Below, piece after piece: positions 25,166 through 33,758 of a DNA stretch of 64,000 nt. The position numbers and the translations under genes were made by a program. This DNA is from TMED27 sp041397865 (GTDB lineage Bacteria > Pseudomonadota > Alphaproteobacteria > Micavibrionales > Micavibrionaceae), in the NCBI GenBank assembly GCA_041397865.1, contig JAWKVT010000001.1, positions 1,240,001 to 1,304,000 of the forward strand, written 5' to 3'. The notes below the pieces were generated by a model, which saw only the letters and a program-made list of their open reading frames with translations, did no database searches and was not told the DNA's origin. Every line of letters starts with the position of its first letter. Position 1 is the stretch's first letter.

Positions 25166-25498
25166 ATGCCATTAATGACTTCACCGATTGACGGGTCACC
25201 CATGCGGCAAATTCATCGCTACGGGATTGAGCTTGATGTTTGCCCGACCTCTGGCGGTATCTGGCTTGATAAAGGCGAACTGGAGAAAATTCTGCATTTG
25301 ATGCGCGAGGATATCGAAGCAGAAATGCAAGCGACATCATCCAGATCGCATAAGGAACGCCGTGATTATCATGATGACATATACAAGCGCGATGACGACG
25401 ATTATCACCGTTATAAAGAAAAGGGCTATTACGGATCCGGCAAGCATTACAAAAAAGAAGGCAAGATGTCGCGGATCATGGATCTGTTTGATTTTTAA
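25166..25498 (+). CDS. zf-TFIIB-like zinc-finger protein
   Basis: 110 residues from ATG 25166. The N-terminal part, MTSPIDGSPMRQIHRYGIEL and DVCPTSGGIWLDKGELEKIL, matches zf-TFIIB domain proteins, but the first CxxC is replaced (SPIDGSP), so metal binding may be reduced. A single Cys remains in DVCP. The C-terminal half is very hydrophilic and rich in D, Y, H, K and R (RRDYHDDIYKRDDDDYHRYK), apparently disordered. Function not known. It follows the amphi-Trp gene by 25 bases and precedes the exchanger gene. Confidence 0.8.
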   Translation: MPLMTSPIDGSPMRQIHRYGIELDVCPTSGGIWLDKGELEKILHLMREDIEAEMQATSSRSHKERRDYHDDIYKRDDDDYHRYKEKGYYGSGKHYKKEGKMSRIMDLFDF

Positions 25499-25562
25499 AG
25501 ATTATTGTCCGGGAAAGGCGTAAAATCCTTTTCCGGATATATTGATACAAGAAAGAAAAAGA

Positions 25563-26522
25563 ATGATTGATATTCTCATGATACTGGGCGGCCTTGTGCT
25601 GTTGTTTTTCGGTGGTGAAGGCCTGATTAAGGGCGCAGTATCGCTGGCCCGCAATTTCGGGCTATCCAAGCTGCTGGTCAGTGCCGTTGTCGTGGGCTTT
25701 GGCACATCGATGCCAGAAATGACGGTGTCGGTTGGTGCGGCGTTAAAAGGCGCCTCTGATATTGCTATCGGGAATGTCGTGGGCAGTAATATTGCCAATA
25801 TTCTTCTGATTGTCGGAATTGCCGCCATCATGTGCTCGATTTTTATCGCCGGAGCCGCCGTCAAGCGTGACACTTTCGTCATGCTGGGGGCAAGCCTTGC
25901 GCTTTGCGGTCTTGCCATGACAGGGATGATTTCTTTCGCGGCTGGGCTGGTGATGTTCGCCGCGCTGATTGCCTATATCGCCTGGTCGTATATGCAAGAT
26001 AAAAAAGCCGGGGAGGAAACGGTTGCCCATATCGAAGAAGATATTGAAGGTGAGCCACAGCTCAGTCGCGTTAAAGCATCGGCTTTTGCGCTGGGCGGTT
26101 TGGTTCTGCTGATTGGCGGTGCTTATATTCTGGTTGAGGGAGCCGTATCGATTGCCAGAGGCTTTGGTATTTCCGAAGCTGTCATCGGTCTGACCATCGT
26201 CGCAGTGGGCACATCTCTGCCCGAACTGGCCACCGCCGTAGTGGCAGCCATGCGTAAGCACAGTGATGTTATTATCGGCAATATCGTCGGCAGTAATATA
26301 TTCAACATTCTGGCCATCCTGGGTGTTACCGCCATGATTTCGCCGATCCCCATCGGACAGCAAATTGCTACATACGATGTCTGGATCATGCTGGGCGTAG
26401 CTGCGTTCCTGTCAATTTATCTGCTACGCGGCCTCACCATAGGACGGATCAGTGGTCTGGCGATGCTGGGCGCTTATATCATTTATACGGCTTGGCTCTA
26501 TATGAACGGCATGTCTGCATAA
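25563..26522 (+). CDS. Calcium/sodium antiporter (CaCA family, YrbG-like)
   Basis: 319 residues from ATG 25563, preceded by AAGAAAGAAAAAG. It is almost all membrane helices and carries the two alpha repeats of the CaCA family: GFGTSMPEMTVSVGAALKGA and IGNVVGSNIANILLIVG in the first half, then VGTSLPELATAVVAAM and IGNIVGSNIFNILAILG in the second, with the conserved Glu in each. An acidic loop (EEDIEGEP) separates the halves. It sits in the inner membrane and exchanges Na+ or H+ for Ca2+ or a related ion. The gap to htpX is 23 bases, so they are probably co-transcribed. Confidence 0.92.
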   Translation: MIDILMILGGLVLLFFGGEGLIKGAVSLARNFGLSKLLVSAVVVGFGTSMPEMTVSVGAALKGASDIAIGNVVGSNIANILLIVGIAAIMCSIFIAGAAVKRDTFVMLGASLALCGLAMTGMISFAAGLVMFAALIAYIAWSYMQDKKAGEETVAHIEEDIEGEPQLSRVKASAFALGGLVLLIGGAYILVEGAVSIARGFGISEAVIGLTIVAVGTSLPELATAVVAAMRKHSDVIIGNIVGSNIFNILAILGVTAMISPIPIGQQIATYDVWIMLGVAAFLSIYLLRGLTIGRISGLAMLGAYIIYTAWLYMNGMSA

Positions 26523-26545
26523 AGTTTTGATGGAGGTATAGGACA

Positions 26546-27421
26546 ATGAATATGATGAAAACATTTATTCTTCTGGCTGCGATGACCGCTTTGTTTTGCG
26601 GGATAGGTCTCATGCTGGGTGGACAGCAGGGCATGATAATTGCTCTTGTTATCGCTGCCGTGATGAATATCGGCAGCTGGTGGTTTTCGGATAAGATGGT
26701 GCTTGGCCTTTATGGGGCCAAGCAGATCAAATCCGGCCCAGTCTACAACATGACACTAGAGCTGGCGCAGCGGGCGAACATGCCTATGCCGCGCGTTTAT
26801 ACCATCGAGAACGCACAGCCTAATGCTTTTGCGACGGGGCGTAATCCACAAAACGGCGCGGTGGCTGTCACGACCGGTATCATGAATATTTTGGATGAGC
26901 GGGAGCTGCGCGGTGTGATCGCGCACGAACTCGCCCATATCAAAAATCGCGACACGCTGACCATGACCATCACAGCCACGATTGCCGGTGCGATTTCGAT
27001 GCTTGCGAACTTTGCTATGTTCTTCGGCGGTGGGCGTGATCGCCCGGCAGGTATGATCGGGTCGATTGCGGTGATGATTTTAGCACCTCTGGCGGCTTCT
27101 CTGGTACAAATGGCGATCTCGCGTGTGCGCGAATATTCCGCCGACCGCGATGGTGCGGAAATCTGTGGTGATCCGATGGCGCTGGCCTCAGCTCTGCAAA
27201 AGCTGGAAGCTGCCGCTGGTCGCGTCGATAATTATGTGGCCGAGCAAAATCCGGCAACGGCACATATGTTTATTATAAACCCGCTGCATGTGCACAAGGT
27301 GGATAATCTATTCTCCACGCACCCGAACACAGCCAACCGCGTGAAAGCCCTGCAGGAACTGGCCGGAGATTTTACGCCGGAGCGCGCCGTCAGGCGTAAC
27401 CCTTGGGGGCGTGCGGCTTAG
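26546..27421 (+). CDS. htpX: HtpX-like membrane zinc metalloprotease
   Basis: 291 residues of peptidase family M48. Two N-terminal membrane segments (about 4-38) precede the zinc motif VIAHELAHIKNRDTL (HELAH near residue 130), followed by two more membrane segments and the third zinc ligand Glu in REYSADRDGAEICG. Known HtpX degrades damaged inner-membrane proteins. A GGAGG-type site precedes the ATG. It is the last gene of the stress cassette in element A; the chromosome probably has its own copy. Its end overlaps the DUF3489 gene on the other strand by 4 bases. Confidence 0.93.
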   Translation: MNMMKTFILLAAMTALFCGIGLMLGGQQGMIIALVIAAVMNIGSWWFSDKMVLGLYGAKQIKSGPVYNMTLELAQRANMPMPRVYTIENAQPNAFATGRNPQNGAVAVTTGIMNILDERELRGVIAHELAHIKNRDTLTMTITATIAGAISMLANFAMFFGGGRDRPAGMIGSIAVMILAPLAASLVQMAISRVREYSADRDGAEICGDPMALASALQKLEAAAGRVDNYVAEQNPATAHMFIINPLHVHKVDNLFSTHPNTANRVKALQELAGDFTPERAVRRNPWGRAA

Positions 27422-27927
27422 ACGGTGTGAAGCTGTTTAATTTTGTAGTAAACGCTTTGCCCTGTTCTCTCGGTTAAAAGCGTATTGGTTTTCCGCAACC
27501 GCGATAAAAACGCCCGGACGGAAGGCGCTTGCCAGCCTGAGGCTTTGATCATTTCCGCTGTGGTGGCGCCGCCTGAGCTTTGCAGGAGGGTAATGATCTT
27601 GTCTTTGGCGGTTTGCGGCTCTGGCGCTGGTGGGGGCTTTGTGGCGCGGTTCCGGGCGGCTGGTGCCGATATTTTCGGCGCAGCCTTGCCGCCGCGTTTT
27701 TCCAGCCAGTAGCGCCCCAGCATGCGGCGGGCTTCCTGCGTGATCGCGGTGGAATTATGAACGCTTTTGCCACGCCGGACTTTTCCGCCCTCATGCACGA
27801 ACCAGCGCGTGTCCATGCTCGCGGGCTGAAAGAAAATGCGCCACTGTTTATTGTCGCTGGGTGCCTCGGCATAGCCCTTGGCCAGCAGCATTTCGGCAAT
27901 ATCAGCGGAGAGATTGGGACTGGTCAT
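27418..27927 (-). CDS. DUF3489 protein
   Basis: 169 residues from ATG 27927 (AAAGGAAGG upstream); an in-frame start at 27981 is less likely. The N-terminal half carries an ADIAEMLLAKGYAEAPSDNK motif. A Pro/Ala-rich linker (about 92-105) follows, and the C-terminal part (KDKIITLLQSSGGATTAEMI, then SVRAFLSRLRK) is the winged-helix DUF3489. The domain probably binds DNA; its target is unknown. It is transcribed towards htpX, with overlapping ends. Nothing clear is seen in the 160 bases before the next gene. Confidence 0.82.
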   Translation of the reverse strand: MTSPNLSADIAEMLLAKGYAEAPSDNKQWRIFFQPASMDTRWFVHEGGKVRRGKSVHNSTAITQEARRMLGRYWLEKRGGKAAPKISAPAARNRATKPPPAPEPQTAKDKIITLLQSSGGATTAEMIKASGWQAPSVRAFLSRLRKTNTLLTERTGQSVYYKIKQLHTV

Positions 27928-28089
27928 ATCAAACCTTCCTTTCATGATGGTTGCATCATCAGCATGAAGGCTTCGGTTCAAAACACAGTCAAGTTGTTCA
28001 GATGCTAGGCCTTCTTTTGACGTGCATCATGCGGAAATGATTGTAATATGACTTGTAGGCAAGCTGCGGATGAAAGGGGCAGACGGAAA

Positions 28090-28578
28090 ATGGATTGTAC
28101 AGATATTTCTACTCTAGAGCTTTTAAAAAGCTATGACGCGATACTTGAGGAATTGCGCAAACGGGATATTGTGCGCACTTCAAATCCACCAGCCGGGGGA
28201 TATGCGGAATATCTGGCAGCCAAAGCACTTGGTCTTGATCTCGAGAATAATTCGAACGCTGGATATGATGCGAAAGATAAAGAAAATAACAAATACGAAA
28301 TAAAAGCGCGGCGCGTAACTCAACACAACAAATCAAGACGCCTCAGTGCTATAAGGAACATTGAAAATTGTCATTTTGACTTTTTAATCGGCATTCTGTT
28401 TTCGTCGGATTTTTCAGTTTTTAAAGCGGCTTTAATTCCGCGATCTGTTGTCGTCGAAAAATGCCGTTTTTCAGATCATACAAATTCTTCCATTTTTATT
28501 CTGAATGATTCAGTCTGGGAATGTGAGGGTGTAAAAGACATTACCAATGTGCTTCAGGAGGCACAAGATGCCGTATAA
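28090..28578 (+). CDS. Possible PD-(D/E)xK nuclease-like protein
   Basis: 162 residues from ATG 28090 (GACGGAAA upstream). After an N-terminal helix (LELLKSYDAILEELRKRDIV), it shows GGYAEYLAAKALGLDLENNS and then NAGYDAKDKENNKYEIKARR. The D...(E-x-K) spacing and the preceding Glu fit a PD-(D/E)xK restriction-endonuclease-like fold with an E-IKAR active site. No methyltransferase gene lies next to it. It has 26 bases to the next gene, a single-pass membrane protein, so the two may form an operon. The nuclease call is inference from the motif. Confidence 0.6.
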   Translation: MDCTDISTLELLKSYDAILEELRKRDIVRTSNPPAGGYAEYLAAKALGLDLENNSNAGYDAKDKENNKYEIKARRVTQHNKSRRLSAIRNIENCHFDFLIGILFSSDFSVFKAALIPRSVVVEKCRFSDHTNSSIFILNDSVWECEGVKDITNVLQEAQDAV

Positions 28579-28604
28579 GAGCTTGTTATTTAGGGGTTAG
28601 AAAA

Positions 28605-29420
28605 ATGAATATTTGTGAAATGTGGCAAGGTATAGAGCACCATTTTAATGAAGCTTGGGTATTTTTATCCGATGCGGCTCCTGCAGTTTTGAACTCTAAT
28701 TTTTCTGTTGCAGCTACAGGATCGGCATTTGGTGCCTTCGGCGGTGCTTACTGTTTATGGCTTATCAATAAGAAGCGAGAACGTGAGCACTCTTTGTCTC
28801 AGATAAATACTGTCCTGGCTTTATTGATAGCGCATATGAACTCTCTTCTTAATTTTAAGAAACAGCATGTGCTGCCGTTCAATGAAGAAATGAACAATAT
28901 CATAAAAAAAATCAGAAATCCGGGAGCCCATGCCCAGAATAACATATTAGAGGTCGAGGCATATCAAATCTTCAAACATGTTCTTGAGATGGGTTTTGAC
29001 GTGAACGGTATAACAGAGAACCTTTCTCCGTATGCCTACAAAGATTCCAAATCTCTTTTATTGGCCGTTAAGGTAAAGGAAGCATTGCTGTCTGTGACAG
29101 AAATAACAAAGTTTAGGAACGGTCTCGTGAAAGTTATTCAAAATAATCCGAGTCCTGCTGAAGTTAAAATACCCTTTTATTTAGGCGAACTGGAAGTGGA
29201 AGGCAGGAGCGACTCAACATTTAAGGACTGTACAGAAGGCCTTCTTTTTAATGTTGATGTGGCTTTGCATTTCATAGATCTGCTTATTCCAAGGGTTCAA
29301 AAAATCGGTCAGATGATTTTGCCCAAAAGCTATTCCAAGAAAATTATCAAGAATGAAATAATAGATGGATATGCGGAACTGGTTCCTCCCAAAGATTTTA
29401 TAGAAGGTTGGGAAGATTAA
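28605..29420 (+). CDS. Membrane protein of unknown function, paired with the gene at 28090
   Basis: 271 residues with one clear membrane helix near residues 33-54 (FSVAATGSAFGAFGGAYCLW), followed by a KKRERE stop-transfer patch and a 200-residue soluble, mainly helical domain (INTVLALLIAHMNSLLNFKK, then NPGAHAQNNILEVEAYQIFK). Family not recognised. It lies next to the integrase, with converging stops that overlap by 4 bases (29417-29420), a usual place for cargo genes. Lower in GC and richer in AT codons than the backbone genes by eye, suggesting recent acquisition. Confidence 0.65.
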   Translation: MNICEMWQGIEHHFNEAWVFLSDAAPAVLNSNFSVAATGSAFGAFGGAYCLWLINKKREREHSLSQINTVLALLIAHMNSLLNFKKQHVLPFNEEMNNIIKKIRNPGAHAQNNILEVEAYQIFKHVLEMGFDVNGITENLSPYAYKDSKSLLLAVKVKEALLSVTEITKFRNGLVKVIQNNPSPAEVKIPFYLGELEVEGRSDSTFKDCTEGLLFNVDVALHFIDLLIPRVQKIGQMILPKSYSKKIIKNEIIDGYAELVPPKDFIEGWED

Positions 29421-30622
29421 CCGCCCAACATATTCCCGACAATATCATCCGCTGCTTTGTGCATCGGATCCGTCATTAAATGCGCGTAGCGGGCGGTAGT
29501 TTGCACTTGCGTGTGGCCAAGGAGTTTGCCGATCATGGGCAGGGAATGACCGGCGGAGACGGCGTATGAGGCGAAGCTGTGGCGCAGATCGTGGATGCGC
29601 ACGTCCTCCAGTCTCGCCGCTTTACGGATGCGCCGCCAGGGTGATTGCAGATCGGTGAGATGCGCAAGCGGCAGCGTGCCGTAAATCACAAATTCATTTT
29701 CCTGCGGCGTGTCGGGGTGGCTCCAGATGGCAGTGAGCAGATCAATCACATGCTGGCTGACGGGCACAGCGCGCGCTCCGGTCTTTGTATCGGGCAAACG
29801 CAGGATACGATGCTCGCGGTCGATATATTTCCATTTCAGCGTCTGGATCTCCATCAGGCGGCAGCCGGTAAAGGCCAGCAGGCGAAAGGCATTGATAGCA
29901 GAGCGATGGACGATCAGCGGGGTTTGATCCGCGCGCCCCTCCAATATGCGGCCATCAAGAATCCCTTCGGCATAATCGAGGGTGGAGAGCAGACGCTGCA
30001 GCTCCTCCCGGGTTAAATACCGCTCCCGCTTGCGCTCGGGATATTTGGCGATATGACGGCGCGGGTTGGAGTGCTCATCACGCCAGCCCCACATCTCGGC
30101 CAGATTGAACATTTTGGAAATCACCTCCAGCATGCGGTTGGCATCATAGGGCGTGCGGCGCATGCGGTGATGCAGATCGGCAATGTCGGCGCGTTTGATA
30201 TCCCGCACCAGAACTTCGCCCAGCGCCGGGCGGATGGATTTATCCAGCACGCGTTTGTAACCGGCGGCGGTGCGTGGCTTGAGGCGCACCTGCACATGCT
30301 CTTCCCAGAAACGGTCGCACAGATCGTTCATGTCCGGCGCGGTTTTATCGGCCTGTTTTTCATAGGCGGGGTCGGTGCCGTCCTGCACCAGCGCGAGGGA
30401 TTTCACAGCGCGGCTGCGTGCCTGATCCAGCGTCATGGTGCCGTAAGTGCCGAGCGTTAAACGCCTTGTGCGGCGGCGAAACCGATATTGCAGGATGAAG
30501 CTTTTGCGCCCGCCCGGGCTGACCCGCAGGCCAAAACCGGAAACAAGGCTGTCGAAGATCAGCAGCTCCTTATCCTGCGGCTTGGTTTCATCGATGATGG
30601 TTTTGGTGAGTTTGATGGGCAT
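29417..30622 (-). CDS. int: Tyrosine-type site-specific integrase
   Basis: 401 residues. The N-terminal DUF4102 domain (about 1-90: KLTKTIIDETKPQDKELLIF, then GFGLRVSPGGRKSFILQYRF) is followed by a SAM-like core-binding part and the catalytic domain. That domain has Arg in FTGCRLMEIQ, HDLRHSFASYAVSAG with His and Arg, LLGHTQVQTTARYAHL with the second His and the nucleophile Tyr. All catalytic residues are present. It reads away from the attachment site at 30843, and should integrate element A at tRNA-fMet. Confidence 0.95.
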   Translation of the reverse strand: MPIKLTKTIIDETKPQDKELLIFDSLVSGFGLRVSPGGRKSFILQYRFRRRTRRLTLGTYGTMTLDQARSRAVKSLALVQDGTDPAYEKQADKTAPDMNDLCDRFWEEHVQVRLKPRTAAGYKRVLDKSIRPALGEVLVRDIKRADIADLHHRMRRTPYDANRMLEVISKMFNLAEMWGWRDEHSNPRRHIAKYPERKRERYLTREELQRLLSTLDYAEGILDGRILEGRADQTPLIVHRSAINAFRLLAFTGCRLMEIQTLKWKYIDREHRILRLPDTKTGARAVPVSQHVIDLLTAIWSHPDTPQENEFVIYGTLPLAHLTDLQSPWRRIRKAARLEDVRIHDLRHSFASYAVSAGHSLPMIGKLLGHTQVQTTARYAHLMTDPMHKAADDIVGNMLGG

Positions 30623-30689
30623 GGGTGGATCCTCCTTTGTTAATCATGGGCGATGCGCTGGTGATGCTGGCCGATGCAGCCCTGCATCT

Positions 30690-30716
30690 TTGGAAGCAAT
30701 CCGGAAGCAAATTCCT
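30690..30716 (+). repeat. 27-bp repeat identical to 1147-1173
   Basis: An exact copy of the 27-bp block at the left end of element A, with GGAAGCAA twice, here about 70 bases upstream of the integrase start and about 130 bases before the right att core. A similar but mutated version lies at 30959-30985. Its location at both ends suggests an arm-type integrase binding site; this is inference. Confidence 0.7.
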
Positions 30717-30842
30717 GCGAAAAGCTGCCAAGGCGCGTATAAGTCCATGATGCTTGGAAAGAGGATATTATCAAGCAATATCAGCGCATTAGCGTAGATA
30801 TGCGTAATGTTTCATAGGGGTGAGAAAGGGAGCCGCACAGCA

Positions 30843-30985
30843 CTCATAACCTGAAGGTCGTAGGTTCAAATACTACCCCCACAACCAATTTTTTCCTTTA
30901 CATTTTAATGGCTTGGCTGTTATTTCGATGCGATGCAGATTGATGTCCTGCATCGGATTTGGAAGCATTTCGGAAGCAAATTCAT
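30843..30985 (+). repeat. attR / left end of older element B (direct repeat copy 2)
   Basis: The first 29 bases (30843-30871) equal 1031-1059 of tRNA-fMet. The next 16 bases match the tRNA 3' end with 3 differences, including the encoded CCA (30885-30887). Similarity continues beyond the tRNA through 30985, matching the left end of element A. This continuation means that a second related element lies to the right. Not a functional tRNA. Confidence 0.75.
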
Positions 30986-31154
30986 CATAAGTCCTTCGTA
31001 TGGAAGCGAAAATTGTGATGTGGAAAGTCTTCTATTCTGAATTTATGAGCAATCCGCACAAGTAAAATCAATCACTCAACAGACTATAATCTGCGGCCTT
31101 AAGGTTTTCGGATGTTGTTTTTCCATTTAGAAGGATGAAATAGTATTCTATATT

Positions 31155-31287
31155 AAGTGTAGTATTATGCTTGTTAAATCATATATGATGCAGAATTGTG
31201 CACTTAAATATATTTAATAACTTTACAATCTATTTAAAGTGCACTATACTGCTTATAATAAGGATTAAAGTGCAGAATAGTACACTT
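31155..31287 (+). promoter_or_regulatory. hipB promoter with four operator-like sites
   Basis: Four similar sites based on AAGTG(C/T)A occur at 31155-31172, 31190-31207 (reverse), 31236-31252 and 31267-31287. The last is palindromic (AGTGCA...TACACT). TTTACA (31222-31227), a 17-bp spacer and TATACT (31245-31250) form a promoter overlapped by the third site. This fits HipB-type autorepression. Confidence 0.65.
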
Positions 31288-31299
31288 AGTAGGTTTTAA

Positions 31300-31629
31300 A
31301 TGGGCAAATCACTCTCTATTCCAGTTAAAAAGGCCATGCACAAGCTTGGGCAGGATATCAGCGATGCACGGCGGCGGCGGCGCATTCCGCTCAAGCTGCT
31401 GGCGGAGCGTGCCGATATTTCGCCGCGTACGCTGGTTAAAATCGAACAAGGCGATGCCAGTGTTGGTATGGCCTCTTACGCCGGGGTGATTTTTGCGTTG
31501 GGTATGATCGAACGCCTGGCCGATCTGGTCGATGCGCGGCACGATCTAACAGGGCGCGCGCTGGAAGAGGAGCATCTGCCCAAGCGCGTGCGCCTTCCCT
31601 CAAAGGATAAAGATGGGAAAACAGTATGA
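31300..31629 (+). CDS. hipB: HipB-like XRE antitoxin
   Basis: 109 residues. The central helix-turn-helix reads IPLKLLAERADISPRTLVKI, then EQGDASVGMASYAGVIFALG. Its end overlaps the hipA start (ATGA, 31626-31629), the usual hipBA layout. It should bind the repeated sites upstream and hold HipA inactive. In element B remnant, the antitoxin remains intact while the toxin gene is broken. Confidence 0.87.
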   Translation: MGKSLSIPVKKAMHKLGQDISDARRRRRIPLKLLAERADISPRTLVKIEQGDASVGMASYAGVIFALGMIERLADLVDARHDLTGRALEEEHLPKRVRLPSKDKDGKTV

Positions 31630-32884
31630 ACAGCCGTCAAATTTATGTGTCCATGATGTTGGGCAAGGAAACGTATTCAGTTGGTCGTCTCTGGTTTCAT
31701 CAGCGCAAAGGCCGTGAAAGCGCGTCATTTGAATATGATGAAAACTGGCTGGCGCATGAGGAACGTTTTGCGCTGGAGCCTGCCCTCTAAAACTGATGGA
31801 AGGACAATTTCATACGCAGGCCGGACAGTCGCTGTTTGGTGCGATTGGGGATTCCGCGCCGGATCGCTGGGGGCGCGTATTGATGCGCCGTGCAGAAAGC
31901 CAGCGTGCAAAAGCTGCCAACGCACCAGCGCATACCTTAAACGAGCTTGATTTCCTGCTCGGCGTCAATGACGAAGCTCGTCAGGGCGCCTTACGATTTT
32001 CTGAACAACCGGAAGGGCCGTATCTGGCACAAAAAGACAGCAATACAATCCCGCCTTTGATTGAACTGCCGCGTTTGCTATCTGCCACTCAACGCTTTTT
32101 GGAAGACGAAGAAAGTGCGGAGGATTTAAAGCTGTTACTGGCTCCGGGATCTTCATTGGGCGGCGCGCGCCCGAAAACTTCCGTGAGGGATCAGGACGGG
32201 CAGTTATCTATCGCAAAATTTCCACGCAAGGATGACGAGCATAATGTGGTGATCTGGGAGGCTGTTGCTCTTACGCTGGCGCAAAATGCCGGGATCGAGG
32301 TTCCGGAGTGGCGATTGGAACATATAACGGACAAGCCGGTTTTGATGATCCGGCGCTTTGACCGCGTGCAAGGGGAACGCATTCCGTTTTTATCGGCCAT
32401 GAGCATGCTGGGCGCGCGGGATAATGAACAGCACAGCTATCTTGAGATTGGTTACGCGCTGGCGCAGCATGGCGCAAGCCCGGCGCAAGATATGGAGCAG
32501 CTCTGGCGGCGGATTGTTTTCACCGTTCTTATTTCTAACACCGACGATCATTTGCGTAATCATGGCTTTATTTATGAACGTCACAAGGGGTGGCGTTTGT
32601 CTCCGGCCTATGACATGAACCCCACGCCGGTCGAGATTAAGCCGCGTATTCTTTCAACCGCCATAGATCTGGATGACAGTACCGCGTCTCTGGATACGGC
32701 GCTGAGCGTTGCCAAAGAGTTTCGTCTGGATAAAACCCGAGCGCATGAAATTGCCAGAGAGGTTGCAGCCAGCGTTAAAGGGTGGCGAGATGTGGCCAAA
32801 CGACTGGGGCTGAACGCCCGCGAAATCGACTTTATGGTCTCCGCTTTCGAGCATGAGGATTTGAAGAAAGCTGGGGGCGGGTGA
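31626..32884 (+). pseudogene. hipA: hipA kinase toxin gene with a -1 frameshift near its start
   Basis: Frame 1 runs 31626-31790 (54 codons: MNSRQIYVSMMLGKETYSVG and on to FALEPAL, then TAA). The rest continues in the -1 frame, with CCT CTA AAA CTG ATG at 31784, to a stop at 32884. Joined, the protein would be about 420 residues, the usual HipA length. The kinase core is intact: GARPKTSVRDQDGQLSIAKF, the catalytic loop SNTDDHLRNHGF and SPAYDMNP. No slippery heptamer is seen at the shift. Restart at ATG 31796 would give a 362-residue kinase without the N-subdomain; this resembles, but does not match, the split HipST arrangement. Most likely a decayed toxin. Confidence 0.78.
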
Positions 32885-32910
32885 TAATTTAACCAATACG
32901 GTGAACCCGG

Positions 32911-33135
32911 TATAACCTTCCGAAAGGTCAGGGATATTCGTCGTCCGCGTTCAATTTTAAAGCCGTCAACGACATCTGATTTTCTGGCAGGAATAGCATG
33001 CGTCCATTCATAACGTGCCGGGCCGGATAGGATAATCAGGCTGCGCGGCTTTAGATAGAGGTCATGTCTTTCTTGTCCGTTTGTGAACTGCATGGCTGCG
33101 CCTGACCCAAGGCTCAGACTGGCTATGGTGTCACC
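32911..33135 (-). pseudogene. 3' fragment of an alkB gene
   Basis: The minus strand encodes DTIASLSLGSGAAMQFTNGQ, then KPRSLIILSGPARYEWTHAI and ERGRRISLTFRKVI. This is the last 75 or so residues of AlkB, about 80% identical in DNA to 4039-4263 of the intact copy. The HxD iron-binding part is missing. The fragment joins an XRE fragment at about 33135 and abuts the hipA 3' end. A deletion relic shared with element A. Confidence 0.85.
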
Positions 33136-33269
33136 GAGCGTTCTATAGCCCCTATATATGTTCTGTGAAGGGAACAAAGATCAGCAAAATCCTCTTGAGA
33201 AAGACCTTTGGCTTTTCTCATCGCTCTTATTCGTTTTGCAGCTAGTAATGATAAGGCTGATTTCATCAT
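33123..33269 (-). pseudogene. Truncated XRE helix-turn-helix gene
   Basis: 48 codons on the minus strand: MMKSALSLLAAKRIRAMRKA, then KGLSQEDFADLCSLHRTYIG and AIERSVTP before the stop. This is the first helix-turn-helix of an XRE/C-protein-type regulator; the usual continuation after AIER (GERN...) is replaced by alkB-fragment sequence, so the gene is cut at the junction near 33135. It is too short for a full domain and is likely not functional. Confidence 0.72.
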
Positions 33270-33308
33270 TCAGAGAATCCCAAAATGATGACAATATATC
33301 TACAGACT

Positions 33309-33335
33309 AAACATAGAGATTTTATCTCTATGTTT
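33309..33335. repeat. 12-bp perfect inverted repeat upstream of the XRE fragment
   Basis: AAACATAGAGAT-TTT-ATCTCTATGTTT, 40 bases before the truncated XRE start. It is a likely former operator of that regulator, or an AT-rich hairpin. Another short palindrome, GTGGGTAACCCAC, lies at 33379-33391. No gene is seen elsewhere in 33270-33575. Confidence 0.5.
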
Positions 33336-33575
33336 TATTCACTGCGGTAAAAGCTGTGGCTCATTACTGACAAATAGGGTGGGTAACCCACATCATCAGC
33401 ACTTTCATGCATACAATGGTGAAACAGCCAGTTCCTAACTTAAAAAATGGACCGACTTTCAGGGGCTGGGTCAAAACTGACCGTATAACCTATGTCCGAA
33501 ATGAAGGGTATCAAGCCCATGATTTATTGTTTCTTTTCAATGTGTTGGGTGACAACTTCGGTGAGAAAACGAGAA

Positions 33576-33651
33576 TGGCGCGCTCGGCAGGATTCGAACC
33601 TGCGACACCCGGCTCCGGAAACCGGTGCTCTATCCCCTGAGCTACGAGCGC
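33576..33651 (-). tRNA. tRNA-Arg (CCG)
   Basis: 76 bases on the minus strand with encoded CCA. The acceptor stem GCGCTCG pairs with CGAGCGC, the anticodon loop is TTCCGGA (anticodon CCG), and the T arm reads GGTTCGAATCC. It marks the return to chromosomal backbone after the element region. Confidence 0.96.
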
Positions 33652-33758
33652 TAACCGTAATCGAATATTTCGAAGGGGAGCTACTTGTACACCAGATTAG
33701 GGCACTGTGTAAACTGCTTACAAATCAGGATCAGGCACCCTGCAACAACGACGGTATT

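Noticed and set aside
30843..30887. Second tRNA-fMet gene
   Set aside because: Only the anticodon loop to CCA is present, with mismatches in the acceptor stem and no 5' half.
31780..31796. Programmed frameshift in hipA
   Set aside because: No X-XXY-YYZ heptamer or downstream stem is visible; TAA comes at once. A plain mutation is simpler.
33407..33640. 77-codon frame before and over tRNA-Arg
   Set aside because: It runs into the tRNA gene on the opposite strand; its C-terminus is translated tRNA.
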